From Deltaproteobacteria bacterium HGW-Deltaproteobacteria-12 (lineage in GTDB: Bacteria > Desulfobacterota > Syntrophia > Syntrophales > Smithellaceae), in assembly GCA_002840565.1 (NCBI GenBank), contig PHBK01000002.1, forward strand, positions 62,001 to 126,000: a DNA stretch of 64,000 nucleotides, written 5' to 3'. The position numbers were made by a program, and so were the translations under genes. How positions within the stretch are numbered: the stretch's first letter is position 1; every line of letters begins with the position of its first letter. A model generated the notes under the pieces. The model saw nothing but the letters and a program-made list of their open reading frames with translations, was not told where the DNA came from and did no database searches. This document shows, one piece after another, positions 45,165 to 53,360 of this stretch.

Positions 45165-46594
45165 TGGATTTTGAAACAGTCATCGGGCTGGAAGTACATG
45201 CCCAGCTTTTAACGGATACGAAAATATTTTGCACCTGTTCGACTAAGTTCGGCGGAGCTCCCAACAGCCATGCCTGTCCCGTATGCCTGGGCATGCCCGG
45301 TGTGCTGCCGGTATTAAACAAGAAGGTTGTGGAATTCGCCATGAAGATGTCTCTGGCGACAAATTGCGTCATTAATAAATCCTGCAGTTTTGCGCGGAAA
45401 AATTATTTTTACCCCGATCTGCCCAAAGGTTACCAGATATCGCAATACGCTTATCCTCTGGCGGAGCACGGCCATGTTGTACTGGATCTAAACGGGGCGA
45501 AAAAGACAATAGGAATTACCCGGATTCATATGGAGGAGGATGCCGGAAAGCTGATGCATGATGAACACAATCCCGTCAGTTATGTGGATTTGAACCGCAC
45601 CGGCGTGCCGCTGATTGAAATAGTCAGCGAGCCCGATATGCGTTCGCCCGAAGAAGCCGCCGATTATTTGAAGCGCCTGCACGAAATTCTGGTTTATCTG
45701 GAAATTTGCGACGGCAATATGGAAGAGGGTTCCTTCCGCTGTGATGCCAATGTTTCGATTCGGCCCAGGGGGCAGCAGGAATTCGGCACCCGCGCCGAAC
45801 TGAAGAACATGAATTCCTTCCGTAATGTCCAGCGCGCGCTGGAATATGAAGTCAAGCGCCAGCAGTATATCGTGGAAAACGGCGGAACAATTGTGCAGGA
45901 GACACGGCTCTGGGATGATGCGCAGGGCGTGACCAACCCCATGCGCGGCAAGGAAGAGGCTCATGATTACCGGTATTTTCCTGATCCTGATTTAGTGCCG
46001 ATAATAGTTGATGACGCCTGGATAGAAAGCATTCGCCGCGAGCTTCCGGAGCTGCCGCTGGTCAAACGGGAAAGATTTGTTCAGGTTTATCAGATTCCGG
46101 CATACGATGCGGGTGTCCTTACCGCCGATAAAGCGCTGGCCGGTTATTATGAAGAAGTCGTCCGTCTGTGCGCGAGCCCCAAAGCTGCCAGCAACTGGGT
46201 GATGGGCGATGTCTTAAGATTCCTCAACGAAGACAAGCGCGACATTCGCGATTGCCCGATAACTGCAGCGGCGCTGGCGGAAATGATTCGGCTCATCGAA
46301 GACGGCACTATCAGCGGGAAGATGGCCAAAGAGATCGTTGAGGAAATGTATAAAACCGGCAGTGCCCCGAAGGCGATTATTGCCGAAAAGGGCATGGTGC
46401 AGATCACCGATGAAGGCGAACTGCTAAAAACAATTGCCGCGATCATCGAGGCCAATCCGGGTCAAGTTAGTGATTATCGAGGCGGGAAAGATAAGCTCTT
46501 CGGGTTTTTTGTCGGCCAGGTGATGAAAGCCACCCAAGGCAAGGCCAATCCGCAGATCGTCAATGAACTGCTCAAAAAGATGCTGGCCGGATGA
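45164..46594 (+). CDS. gatB: Asp/Glu-tRNA amidotransferase subunit B
   Basis: This 476-residue subunit activates the mischarged aminoacyl end with ATP. Features are [12 protein letters not shown], the metal/zinc-site cysteines [34 protein letters not shown] and the tail YqeY-like domain (from about 405). The length is normal. Its stop overlaps the mtnA start. Confidence 0.96.
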   Translation: MDFETVIGLEVHAQLLTDTKIFCTCSTKFGGAPNSHACPVCLGMPGVLPVLNKKVVEFAMKMSLATNCVINKSCSFARKNYFYPDLPKGYQISQYAYPLAEHGHVVLDLNGAKKTIGITRIHMEEDAGKLMHDEHNPVSYVDLNRTGVPLIEIVSEPDMRSPEEAADYLKRLHEILVYLEICDGNMEEGSFRCDANVSIRPRGQQEFGTRAELKNMNSFRNVQRALEYEVKRQQYIVENGGTIVQETRLWDDAQGVTNPMRGKEEAHDYRYFPDPDLVPIIVDDAWIESIRRELPELPLVKRERFVQVYQIPAYDAGVLTADKALAGYYEEVVRLCASPKAASNWVMGDVLRFLNEDKRDIRDCPITAAALAEMIRLIEDGTISGKMAKEIVEEMYKTGSAPKAIIAEKGMVQITDEGELLKTIAAIIEANPGQVSDYRGGKDKLFGFFVGQVMKATQGKANPQIVNELLKKMLAG

Positions 46595-47721
46595 TGATCG
46601 AGACGGTGAGCTGGAAAAACAATGCGGTTGTTCTGATTGACCAGAATGCTCTGCCGATGACGTTGTGCTACGTTGCCTGCCATTCCTATCAGGAAGTTAT
46701 TTCCGCCATAAAAGATTTAACAGTCCGGGGTGCACCGGCCATCGGGGTAGCCGCCGCTCTGGCGTCAGCTCTGGGGGCCGCGGCTCTGCCGGTTTTGCCG
46801 CCGGATAAATTCCGCCGGGAATTTGATAAGATTTGCGCTGAGATTGCGCAGGCGCGGCCAACCGCCCGCAATCTCTTCTGGGCGCTGGAGCGCATGAAAA
46901 AATGCCTGGACAGTGTCATTGCGAGCGAAAGCAATGAGCGCAGCCTTGTCCCGAGCGAAGCGAAGAAACTCCTAAGAATGCCTCGGATTGCCGTGTCGCC
47001 TGAGCGGCTCCTCACAATGACAAAAAGGAAGTTAATTATTGAAGCAAAACGCATCTGCGCGGAAGATATCGCCGTCAACCGCCGGATGGGGGAAAACGGC
47101 AGCGCTCTGATCGCTGATGGAGACAATATCCTGACCCATTGCAACGCCGGCGCACTGGCGACGGCAGGCTACGGGACGGCACTCGGCGTTTTGCGGGCGG
47201 CGCGGAATCAGGGTAAAGCGCTCCACGTTTATGTGGATGAAACGAGGCCTGTTTTGCAGGGGGCCAGACTCACCGCGTGGGAGCTGAAAAAGGAAAAGAT
47301 TCCGGCAACGCTGATTACCGACAGCATGGCCGGCTTTCTGATGCAGCAGGGCAGGGTTGACAAAATCATTGTCGGGGCCGACCGGATCGCCGCCAATGGT
47401 GATGCCGCCAATAAAATCGGCACCTATGCCCTGGCCGTCCTCGCCGCGGCGCATAAGATTCCTTTCTATATTGCCGCGCCTCTTTCCACGATAGATGTTT
47501 CGCTGAAAACAGGGGAGGCAATACCGATAGAGGAGCGGCCGGCCGGGGAAGTCACCCACTTCCGGAATGTGCAGACGGCGCCAAACGGCGTAAAGGTTTA
47601 TAATCCGGCTTTTGACATTACACCGGCGCGATATATATCCGCGATAATTACGGAGCAGGGAATCCTCAAAAAGCCTTATGTGCAATCTATCCGGACTCTG
47701 ATGAAGGGATCCCTGCGATGA
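46591..47721 (+). CDS. mtnA: Methylthioribose-1-phosphate isomerase (eIF2B-like) with repeat insert
   Basis: This 376-residue protein matches MtnA, which isomerises methylthioribose-1-phosphate to the ribulose form in methionine salvage. Features are [55 protein letters not shown] and [19 protein letters not shown] with the catalytic Asp. It is about 30 residues longer than usual. The extra stretch (about 108-144) is encoded by a palindromic genomic repeat inserted in frame between [12 protein letters not shown] and [20 protein letters not shown]. Whether the enzyme tolerates it is unknown. Confidence 0.9.
   Translation: MMIETVSWKNNAVVLIDQNALPMTLCYVACHSYQEVISAIKDLTVRGAPAIGVAAALASALGAAALPVLPPDKFRREFDKICAEIAQARPTARNLFWALERMKKCLDSVIASESNERSLVPSEAKKLLRMPRIAVSPERLLTMTKRKLIIEAKRICAEDIAVNRRMGENGSALIADGDNILTHCNAGALATAGYGTALGVLRAARNQGKALHVYVDETRPVLQGARLTAWELKKEKIPATLITDSMAGFLMQQGRVDKIIVGADRIAANGDAANKIGTYALAVLAAAHKIPFYIAAPLSTIDVSLKTGEAIPIEERPAGEVTHFRNVQTAPNGVKVYNPAFDITPARYISAIITEQGILKKPYVQSIRTLMKGSLR
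46914..47022. repeat. Palindromic repeat inserted in frame in mtnA
   Basis: The segment begins TCATTGCGAGCGAAAGCAAT and ends CTCCTCACAATGAC, forming terminal inverted repeats (TCATTGNGAG). It belongs to the same family as the elements at 52175-52268 and 54809-54886, which lie outside genes. The reading frame stays open through it. Confidence 0.75.
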
Positions 47722-48341
47722 AATTATTCCTTTTTGATTTTGACGGCGTGCTGGTGGAATCACTGGATATATATGAAAAGGCCGTCAGTTCCTCTCTGGC
47801 CGGCATGAATAAGCCCCTGAAAAGAGGCCGGGAGGAATTCCTGGAATTGTTTGAAGGTAACTTTTACGAATCCCTGGCGCAAAGAGGTGTGGATTTAAAG
47901 GAATTTATGGAGGTTTCGGGCAGCCTGCTCGCGCAGGTCGATTACACAAGAATGCATCCCGTCACGGCCATGATCCCAATAGTTGAAAAACTGCAGAAAA
48001 ATAATCTGTTGCTGGTGATTTCTTCCAACCATTCCCGGACAATTTCAGTGGCGCTGGAAAAGTTTAACCTTCATGGTTGTTTTCAGGAAGTGCTCGGTTC
48101 GGACTTTCTGTTCTCCAAAAAAGATAAAATGCATTATGCCGCGCAGAAATATCAGATTGCGCCGGACGATATCTATTACATCGGCGATACAACCGGCGAC
48201 ATACAGGAAGGCCGGGCTGCCGGAGTAAAAACTGTCGGTGTCACCTGGGGCTGGCACAGTCAGGAAAAAATGGCTGCCGCCCGGCCCGATTATCTCTTTA
48301 ATGAGCCGCAAGAGCTGCTGCAACTAAACCCGGGAAACTAA
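47718..48341 (+). CDS. HAD-family phosphatase (Gph-like)
   Basis: This 207-residue HAD hydrolase has motif I DFDGVLVES (nucleophile D8), motif II ISSNHS, a Lys near 130 in SKKDKMHYAAQ and motif IV YIGDTTGDIQEG. The cap is of the alpha-helical C1 type, like phosphoglycolate phosphatase. It overlaps mtnA by four bases and may act on a sugar phosphate; a role in methionine salvage is only suggested by position. Confidence 0.88.
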   Translation: MKLFLFDFDGVLVESLDIYEKAVSSSLAGMNKPLKRGREEFLELFEGNFYESLAQRGVDLKEFMEVSGSLLAQVDYTRMHPVTAMIPIVEKLQKNNLLLVISSNHSRTISVALEKFNLHGCFQEVLGSDFLFSKKDKMHYAAQKYQIAPDDIYYIGDTTGDIQEGRAAGVKTVGVTWGWHSQEKMAAARPDYLFNEPQELLQLNPGN

Positions 48342-48568
48342 AATAATTACATTGGCCTTGAATTAATATTATTTTTCTGTAAGCTGATTACTGATTCCAT
48401 TTTCCAATCAATGATGATACCGCGGCGGCCAGGAGGAGGCGACGAGGCGTATTATACATACGTTGAGGAAGCCGACAACGACCCAGGCATTCGCCGGGCG
48501 TTGCTGCCAACAAAGGTAGCGCTTGATTGGGAATTGGAATAATATGCCTGGCAAGGTCGTTTATTCCT

Positions 48569-49105
48569 ATGAAGCAAAGTCGCAGCAGACTAAAAATCAT
48601 TGCCGCCGTTTTGTTCTTTCCGCTGCGCTCCCATCTGGCGCGGCTGGGGATCAACTATGATCTTTCCGCAATCACCAATGACTATTATCGCGAGAAGTTT
48701 GACAGTATACCGGCCGCCCAAAAGGCGGTCATCCTTCCCCATTGCCTGATTGGCGATAAATGCCCGGCGCGTTTTTCCAAAGGTGAGGGAATTGTGTGCA
48801 GTAAATGCCGGAAATGCGCTTGCGGAGAAATCCGTGTCCTGGCCGAGGAACAGGGGTGGCAATTCTACATCTCCCCCAGCACCGGATTTACCAAACGGCT
48901 GGTGCAGCGCAAGGCTATCCGGGCTGCCGTCGGGGCGGCCTGCACTTTTGAAATCGAAAAGGGCATCCGGTCAACACCGGTCGGCACGAAGGGTGTTCAT
49001 CTGCAGCAGGAAAAAGTCATTCCCCAGATGATCCTGACCGCCCGTTATGACTGTGTGAACAATGAAATTGACTGGGAGCAGTTGAAAAGAATCATCCGGG
49101 GGTAA
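48569..49105 (+). CDS. DUF116 family protein
   Basis: This 178-residue protein matches DUF116, a family of anaerobes with a Cys-rich centre. Here that is LPHCLIGDKCPARFSKGEGI, then CSKCRKCACGEI, likely binding a metal or Fe-S cluster. The last part (CTFEIEKGIR and the RYDCVNNEIDW end) is typical. Function is unknown. The ATG at 48569 is preferred; a TTG at 48527 gives a longer but unlike N-terminus. The 48342-48568 gap holds nothing I can identify. Confidence 0.82.
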   Translation: MKQSRSRLKIIAAVLFFPLRSHLARLGINYDLSAITNDYYREKFDSIPAAQKAVILPHCLIGDKCPARFSKGEGIVCSKCRKCACGEIRVLAEEQGWQFYISPSTGFTKRLVQRKAIRAAVGAACTFEIEKGIRSTPVGTKGVHLQQEKVIPQMILTARYDCVNNEIDWEQLKRIIRG

Positions 49106-49109
49106 GATT

Positions 49110-50168
49110 ATGGCCGCCTATGATGGATCAGAAAAAAACCCTCTGCCTGCGCCAAGCGACGATGCAGAGAGTCCCGGTAAAACGCCGGGAAGCCTTCAGC
49201 AGTCAGAAGCGGAGTTCGCTGCGAGTGAAGAGAAATACCGGGCTATCATGGAATATGCCAGCGATGCTTTGGTGATTACCGATCTGCAGGGGAGAATCCT
49301 GGAGGTAAACAGGAAAGCGGAAGAGCTCTCCGGTTATGGCCGGGAGGAGCTGACGACAATGCAATATACGCAGCTTCATCCGGAGGAGCAGCAAAAGCAA
49401 GCCATTGCCGCTTATAACGACATCGTCGGAAATAAAACCGGATATGTGAAGAATGTCGGGGTCAGGCGCAAAGACGGAACGACTTTTCCCGTCGATATCA
49501 CCGCCGGATTGATTGAATACGGCGGGAAGCAGGTTGTTCAGGGATCTTTCCGGGATATTTCCGATCGCCAAAGGGCCGAAGAGGCGCTTGCCGCAGCCAA
49601 GGAAAATCTGGAGCAGCTTGTGCGGGAGCGGACGGCCGAGCTGATGCTCAAAAACAAACAACTGGAAGCAAATATTGAAGAACGCAAAATTTATGAGGAA
49701 AGATTACAAAATAAGCGGCAGAACCTGGAGCTGAAATCAAGTCAGCTGGCGCAACTCAACTCCGCCCTGCACGTCCTTCTGAAGCAGCGGGAGGATGACA
49801 AAAGGGAACTGGAAGACAAAGTGGTTCTGAATATTAAAAAGCTGGTTCTTCCGCACTTGGAAAAACTTAAAAAAAGCAGATTGGATCGAAAGACTCTGAG
49901 CAATCTCAAAATAATCGAAGCAAATCTGAACAATATCATTTCCCCTTTCACCCAAAAACTATCGGCAAAATTCCTCGGTTTTACCCACAAAGAGATACAG
50001 ATTGCCAATATGGTCAAGGAAGGAAGGGACACCAAGGAAATTGCCAATTCTCTGCATGTCTCCGGCAGCGCCGTCAAACTGCATCGCTATCATATACGCC
50101 GTAAACTTGGTCTCATCGATCAGAAAGTAAACTTGCGCTCCTACCTTTCCTCGCTCTCCCAGGAGTAG
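49110..50168 (+). CDS. PAS-LuxR transcription regulator
   Basis: This 352-residue protein has one PAS domain (about 42-155, with AIMEYASDALVITDLQGRIL and QVVQGSFRDISDRQ), a long coiled coil (about 160-240) and a LuxR-type helix-turn-helix at the C-terminus (GFTHKEIQIANMVKEGRDTK, then EIANSLHVSGSAVKLHRYHI). Such stand-alone PAS-LuxR regulators are frequent in Desulfobacterota. It may control the PEP-CTERM genes just downstream; that is a guess from position. Confidence 0.85.
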   Translation: MAAYDGSEKNPLPAPSDDAESPGKTPGSLQQSEAEFAASEEKYRAIMEYASDALVITDLQGRILEVNRKAEELSGYGREELTTMQYTQLHPEEQQKQAIAAYNDIVGNKTGYVKNVGVRRKDGTTFPVDITAGLIEYGGKQVVQGSFRDISDRQRAEEALAAAKENLEQLVRERTAELMLKNKQLEANIEERKIYEERLQNKRQNLELKSSQLAQLNSALHVLLKQREDDKRELEDKVVLNIKKLVLPHLEKLKKSRLDRKTLSNLKIIEANLNNIISPFTQKLSAKFLGFTHKEIQIANMVKEGRDTKEIANSLHVSGSAVKLHRYHIRRKLGLIDQKVNLRSYLSSLSQE

Positions 50169-50445
50169 CATTATGCTACTCTTTATATAGCATTAATTTA
50201 ACCTTAATTGTTCTGCCGGCAACAATCTAAATATTAATTTTCCTTACATAAATCGCGAATATGTCGCTTTCCTTTACACCTACCAGACAGCTCGGCATGT
50301 TGCTGTAATCGTTGCGATAACTGACTGCCGGGCCAACTTGCTCCACTTCTTAAGTGTCGGAATTATTTACACTTATAAAAGGTAAATAAATGGCGTTTTG
50401 TTATAAAGTGAATAACATCATTCATTTAGACCAATAGGGCCAGCT
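50169..50445. other. Intergenic region upstream of PEP-CTERM genes
   Basis: No gene is seen. The sequence is AT-rich with several short TTACACTTATAAA-like stretches. It leads into the sigma-54-type promoter at 50445. Confidence 0.5.
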
Positions 50446-50460
50446 GGCATTAAAAATGCT
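50445..50460 (+). promoter_or_regulatory. Sigma-54-type promoter
   Basis: TGGCATTAAAAATGCT carries GG and GC elements exactly ten bases apart, as in -24/-12 promoters. It lies about 85 bases before the first PEP-CTERM gene. Sigma-54 control (PrsK/PrsR) is known for exosortase-linked genes in other bacteria. Confidence 0.6.
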
Positions 50461-50467
50461 TTAAAAA

Positions 50468-50570
50468 TCAGCTTATTCGGGTAGTTCCAATTAAGATTTC
50501 ATTTCATTGCTGACTTAACAAAATACTAATGAAGGAGGTTAAATGATGAAAAAGATTGTTGTTTTTTTAA
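50468..50570 (+). repeat. Duplicated leader, copy 1
   Basis: This leader aligns without gaps with 51278-51380: atcagcttattcgggtagtt against atcagcttatgcgggtagtt, then a GAAGGAGGTTAA ribosome site and the same first codons. The distance from the motif to the ATG is 78 bases in both. Confidence 0.75.
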
Positions 50571-51211
50571 TGGTACTGGGCCTGGTCATAGCAAGTAGCA
50601 GCATGGTTATGTCTGCGACTGTCTCGCTGAGCGGAACGCTTGGTGGTGTTGACTCGAACACAGTTAAAGACGATGGTGATGGCGATTATGACTACGCTAT
50701 TGATCGAACTTCCGCAGGTACATTTTATTGGTCAGCCGGCTCGCCTGTGAGCATCACGGGAACCGTTGACGTGCGTGGGCTTACCTCCGGTTCGTATCTT
50801 CAAATAGGGCTTGTCGACAAGGAACAGTCTGATTTATCACTGGATACTTACCATTGGGGTGGGTACATGTTTAACAACAGCGCAATTGCCACCTTCTATG
50901 CCGGGACGAGAAACTACGCGAGATTGGCAGATAACAATGATCTTTATTCAGGGCAATTATTTAATACTGGGGCAACAGTTGGCGTCTTTGATTTCGCACT
51001 CGATATTTTGAGTGACGGAACTATGGGTTTAACCCTGCATGGTAGCAGCGATGCTTCTATAACGTACACATATGGTCACCGCAACTGGTGGGATGGGTGG
51101 TCCGGGTGGTCTGGAGGCGAACTGGAAACCGGGGCCTACTTAATCGCGCAACTTACAATATCACAGGTACCCAGGCACAGGTTCCCGAACCCGCCACCAT
51201 GCTGCTTTTAG
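50546..51211 (+). CDS. PEP-CTERM-type exported protein with frameshifted sorting signal
   Basis: This 221-residue protein has a signal peptide (KKIVVFLMVLGLVIASSSMV, cut near MSA) and a beta-rich mature domain. As read, it ends in RHRFPNPPPCCF and lacks the sorting signal. In another frame the DNA from 51181 encodes VPEPATMLLLGFGLVGLAGI-RRKFKG, a clear PEP-CTERM anchor. The mismatch could be a sequencing error, a dead gene, or a switchable state. The start is set by alignment with the downstream paralogue. Confidence 0.75.
   Translation: MKKIVVFLMVLGLVIASSSMVMSATVSLSGTLGGVDSNTVKDDGDGDYDYAIDRTSAGTFYWSAGSPVSITGTVDVRGLTSGSYLQIGLVDKEQSDLSLDTYHWGGYMFNNSAIATFYAGTRNYARLADNNDLYSGQLFNTGATVGVFDFALDILSDGTMGLTLHGSSDASITYTYGHRNWWDGWSGWSGGELETGAYLIAQLTISQVPRHRFPNPPPCCF
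51162..51189 (+). repeat. Imperfect 14-base tandem repeat at the frameshift
   Basis: Two units, cacaggtacccagg and cacaggttcccgaa, agree at 10 of 14 positions (10 of the first 11). Removing one 14-base unit would join ...AQLTISQ directly to VPEPATM in frame. Confidence 0.6.
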
Positions 51212-51261
51212 GCTTTGGCCTAGTCGGCTTGGCGGGAATCAGGAGAAAGTTTAAAGGTTAA
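51181..51261 (+). other. Out-of-frame PEP-CTERM tail
   Basis: In frame +2 relative to the gene, these codons give VPEPATMLLLGF, GLVGLAGI and a basic RRKFKG before TAA: the Pro-Glu-Pro motif, membrane helix and basic end recognised by exosortase. The second gene has the same tail in frame. Confidence 0.8.
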
Positions 51262-51277
51262 AATAAGTTTATAAATA

Positions 51278-51380
51278 TCAGCTTATGCGGGTAGTTATAA
51301 TTTAGATTTTATTTCCATGCATAATTAACTAAATTCTAAAGAAGGAGGTTAAGTGATGAAAAAGATTGTTGTTTTTTTGA
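51278..51380 (+). repeat. Duplicated leader, copy 2
   Basis: This is the second copy of the leader at 50468-50570, ahead of the second PEP-CTERM gene. The sigma-54-type boxes are not repeated, so this gene probably depends on readthrough. Confidence 0.75.
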
Positions 51381-52039
51381 TGGTTGCATTTCTTATCTTG
51401 GGCATTGGATTTGTCGCCAGTGCTTCGACTGTTGATTTGTACCTTGACAGTGCTCCTAATGCTTACGGTTCACCGAACTATGATCCATGGTGGACAGCTG
51501 CCAAAACGAGCGCATCAGCAGGGTCTTTTGTTAACATGGCCAACGGAATAAATCCACTCAATGTAGGAACGACCTACTTTGAAATTCAAGATGCGGTCGT
51601 GTATAGTTTCGGTGACTTGGGCAAACGTTTACACTGGATTTACTGGGTTCCTGGCGAAACAATTACCTCATTAACAGCGAAAAACTTTCAGATTGCCATG
51701 GATTATGTTTGGGATGGTATGACCTATGATTTTTATGATGATTATTATGGAAGTCGATGGTTAACTCCTACCAGATGGGAAGATTACAACGGCGGTGTTA
51801 TAGGCTCAGCCGGTTTTGCTTGGTGGGGTGCTTACAATGTCAATACGCCGGAAGCGTTAGCTGCCGATTTAGCTGCCTGGGACCCTTCTCAGGGTAATAT
51901 TACCTTGAGCGTTAGGATGGAAGGTTATAATGGGAGCTTAACCGCATATCATCCGCGCGTTCCCGAACCCGCCACCATGCTGCTGCTTGGCCTTGGTCTG
52001 GTAGGTTTGGCCGGAATCAGGAGAAAGTTTAAGGGATAA
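51356..52039 (+). CDS. PEP-CTERM exported protein
   Basis: This 227-residue protein has the same signal peptide start as its upstream neighbour (KKIVVFLMVAFLILGIGFV) and a Tyr/Trp-rich mature domain unlike it. It has an intact PEP-CTERM tail: VPEPATMLLLGLGLVGLAGI then RRKFKG. The tail marks it for exosortase processing and delivery to the envelope or extracellular matrix. No exosortase gene is in the window. It ends before a strong terminator. Confidence 0.88.
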   Translation: MKKIVVFLMVAFLILGIGFVASASTVDLYLDSAPNAYGSPNYDPWWTAAKTSASAGSFVNMANGINPLNVGTTYFEIQDAVVYSFGDLGKRLHWIYWVPGETITSLTAKNFQIAMDYVWDGMTYDFYDDYYGSRWLTPTRWEDYNGGVIGSAGFAWWGAYNVNTPEALAADLAAWDPSQGNITLSVRMEGYNGSLTAYHPRVPEPATMLLLGLGLVGLAGIRRKFKG

Positions 52040-52064
52040 AATCAGTTTATAAATATGAGCAGCG

Positions 52065-52096
52065 AGGCAGGGTTGGTTGCAGCCCTGCCTTTTTTT
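52065..52096 (+). terminator. Rho-independent terminator
   Basis: AGGCAGGG pairs with CCCTGCCT (52083-52090), followed by a T-run to 52096. It ends the PEP-CTERM operon. Confidence 0.85.
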
Positions 52097-52130
52097 GCGC
52101 CGATCGCCGTCAGTCATTATTTATGATGAT

Positions 52131-52406
52131 CTCGTAAAAAGTCCGTCACACCGGTGAAAGAGACTGTGTCACAATGTCATTGCGAAGGAACGAAGTGACT
52201 GAAGCAATCTCATAACTATCTGAATACATGAGATTACCACACCGCCTGAGAGGCGGCTCGTAATGACAGAAGTGGATTGTGACACAGTCTCGAAAACCGG
52301 TGTCCAGTGTTTTGTAAGTCTTTTAAATATCTGGATTCCGGCTTTCGTAACCTGAAGGTCACAAGACCGGAATGACGATTATGAGGCTTTTTCGACTTTT
52401 TACGAC
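52131..52406. repeat. MITE-like element, copy 1 (with nested insert)
   Basis: Terminal inverted repeats are CTCGTAAAAAGTC (left) and GACTTTTTACGAC (right). It has the same ends and interior (caccggtga..., aaccggtgtccag, ctggattccgg..., ccggaatgacg) as copy 2 at 53162-53319. It is longer because a second element (52160-52291) replaces about 19 bases in the middle. It fills most of the gap between the PEP-CTERM and DUF2889 genes. Confidence 0.8.
52160..52291. repeat. Nested element with 15-bp perfect TIRs
   Basis: GAGACTGTGTCACAA at 52160-52174 and its exact reverse complement at 52277-52291 bound a 132-bp element. Inside are TCATTGCGAAGGAACGAAGT and the closing CGTAATGACA, the same family as the insert in mtnA. 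Confidence 0.8.
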
Positions 52407-52410
52407 TCTG

Positions 52411-52965
52411 TCATTTATGCTGTTTTGCTTTAATTCTTTCTTTTAAGGCTTTTATCAATTCCCCTTCAGCGCGCCAGGCCCAGCAGGTATCCTCCAGGAG
52501 CAGTCCCATCTCCGTCGAAAATCCGGCCGGATTCTGCAGTTTGTAGGCGGCATATCCCTGCACAGCCGAAGCACTCATCGCGGTTAACAGCGCCACCAGG
52601 TGGCTGCAACCCTGGCCCCGGCCAACCAGTGCCTTTACTTTCAATGTAAATCCGCCGGCAATTCGTAATCCTTTGACCTGCTCCAGAGAGTTGATGGTTT
52701 CGAGGCATTCCCGGCGAGGTACGCAAGGCATCTCCACATGCAGGTCCTCGATCTCCAGGGTTGCTTTGTTAACGAGCAAATGTATGATCATCTGATGCAA
52801 AATACCGGGCTCCTTTTTTTCCCCCGTACCTAAATAAGATTCCTGAATTCGCTGATCGGTCAGGCATCCTTCCACGACTAATCTCTTTTCGTCATACTCG
52901 TAAGTGCTGGCCTCGATGGTTCTGGTGTGATATTTTTTCCCGCGCGGTTTTCCAAACACGTTCAT
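52411..52965 (-). CDS. DUF2889 family protein
   Basis: This 184-residue protein matches DUF2889: an N-terminal RTIEASTYEYDEKRLVVEGC segment, a middle IHLLVNKATLEIEDLHVEMP and the GRGQGCSHLVALLTAMSASA block. The Cys-His pair at that block is conserved in the family. Function is unknown. It lies between two MITE-like repeats and ends five bases from the first, whose ends may serve as its terminator. Confidence 0.82.
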   Translation of the reverse strand: MNVFGKPRGKKYHTRTIEASTYEYDEKRLVVEGCLTDQRIQESYLGTGEKKEPGILHQMIIHLLVNKATLEIEDLHVEMPCVPRRECLETINSLEQVKGLRIAGGFTLKVKALVGRGQGCSHLVALLTAMSASAVQGYAAYKLQNPAGFSTEMGLLLEDTCWAWRAEGELIKALKERIKAKQHK

Positions 52966-53161
52966 GGTGTTCTGTCTCCTCTGACTCTGAATAACTACGG
53001 CTATTGTTGCCGGAATGTATATAGAGAACGGCCTTGCCTGTCAATGCAATATGATCATGGAATCGCTGATGTTTGATTGCTGCAGAATGCCGACCGAAGC
53101 GATCAGATTCCTGTAATAATTTGTTTCTTTGTCGAGAATGTAGTATCTTTCCAATGATGGT

Positions 53162-53319
53162 CTCGTAAAAAGTCCGTCACACCGGTGAATACCCTATAGG
53201 GCACGAGAACCGGTGTCCAGCGCTTTGTAAGTTTTTGAAATATCTGGATTCCGGCTTTCGTAACCTGAAGGTCACAAGACCGGAATGACGATTATGAGGC
53301 TTTTTCGACTTTTTACGAC
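53162..53319. repeat. MITE-like element, copy 2
   Basis: This 158-bp element is bounded by CTCGTAAAAAGTC and GACTTTTTACGAC, matching copy 1 without the nested insert. It lies 41 bases before the flavoprotein start and may affect its promoter. The remaining 52966-53161 shows no gene. Confidence 0.8.
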
Positions 53320-53360
53320 TTCGTCTCCATTAATAATTAACGAACCAGAGGCGGTGGATT

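Noticed and set aside
47032-47763. Minus-strand open frame of 243 codons
   Set aside because: Shadow of mtnA; composition is low in plausible protein features.
50169-50542. Possible riboswitch before the PEP-CTERM genes
   Set aside because: The leader is conserved between two copies, but I could not match it to a known riboswitch fold; reported only as a duplicated leader.
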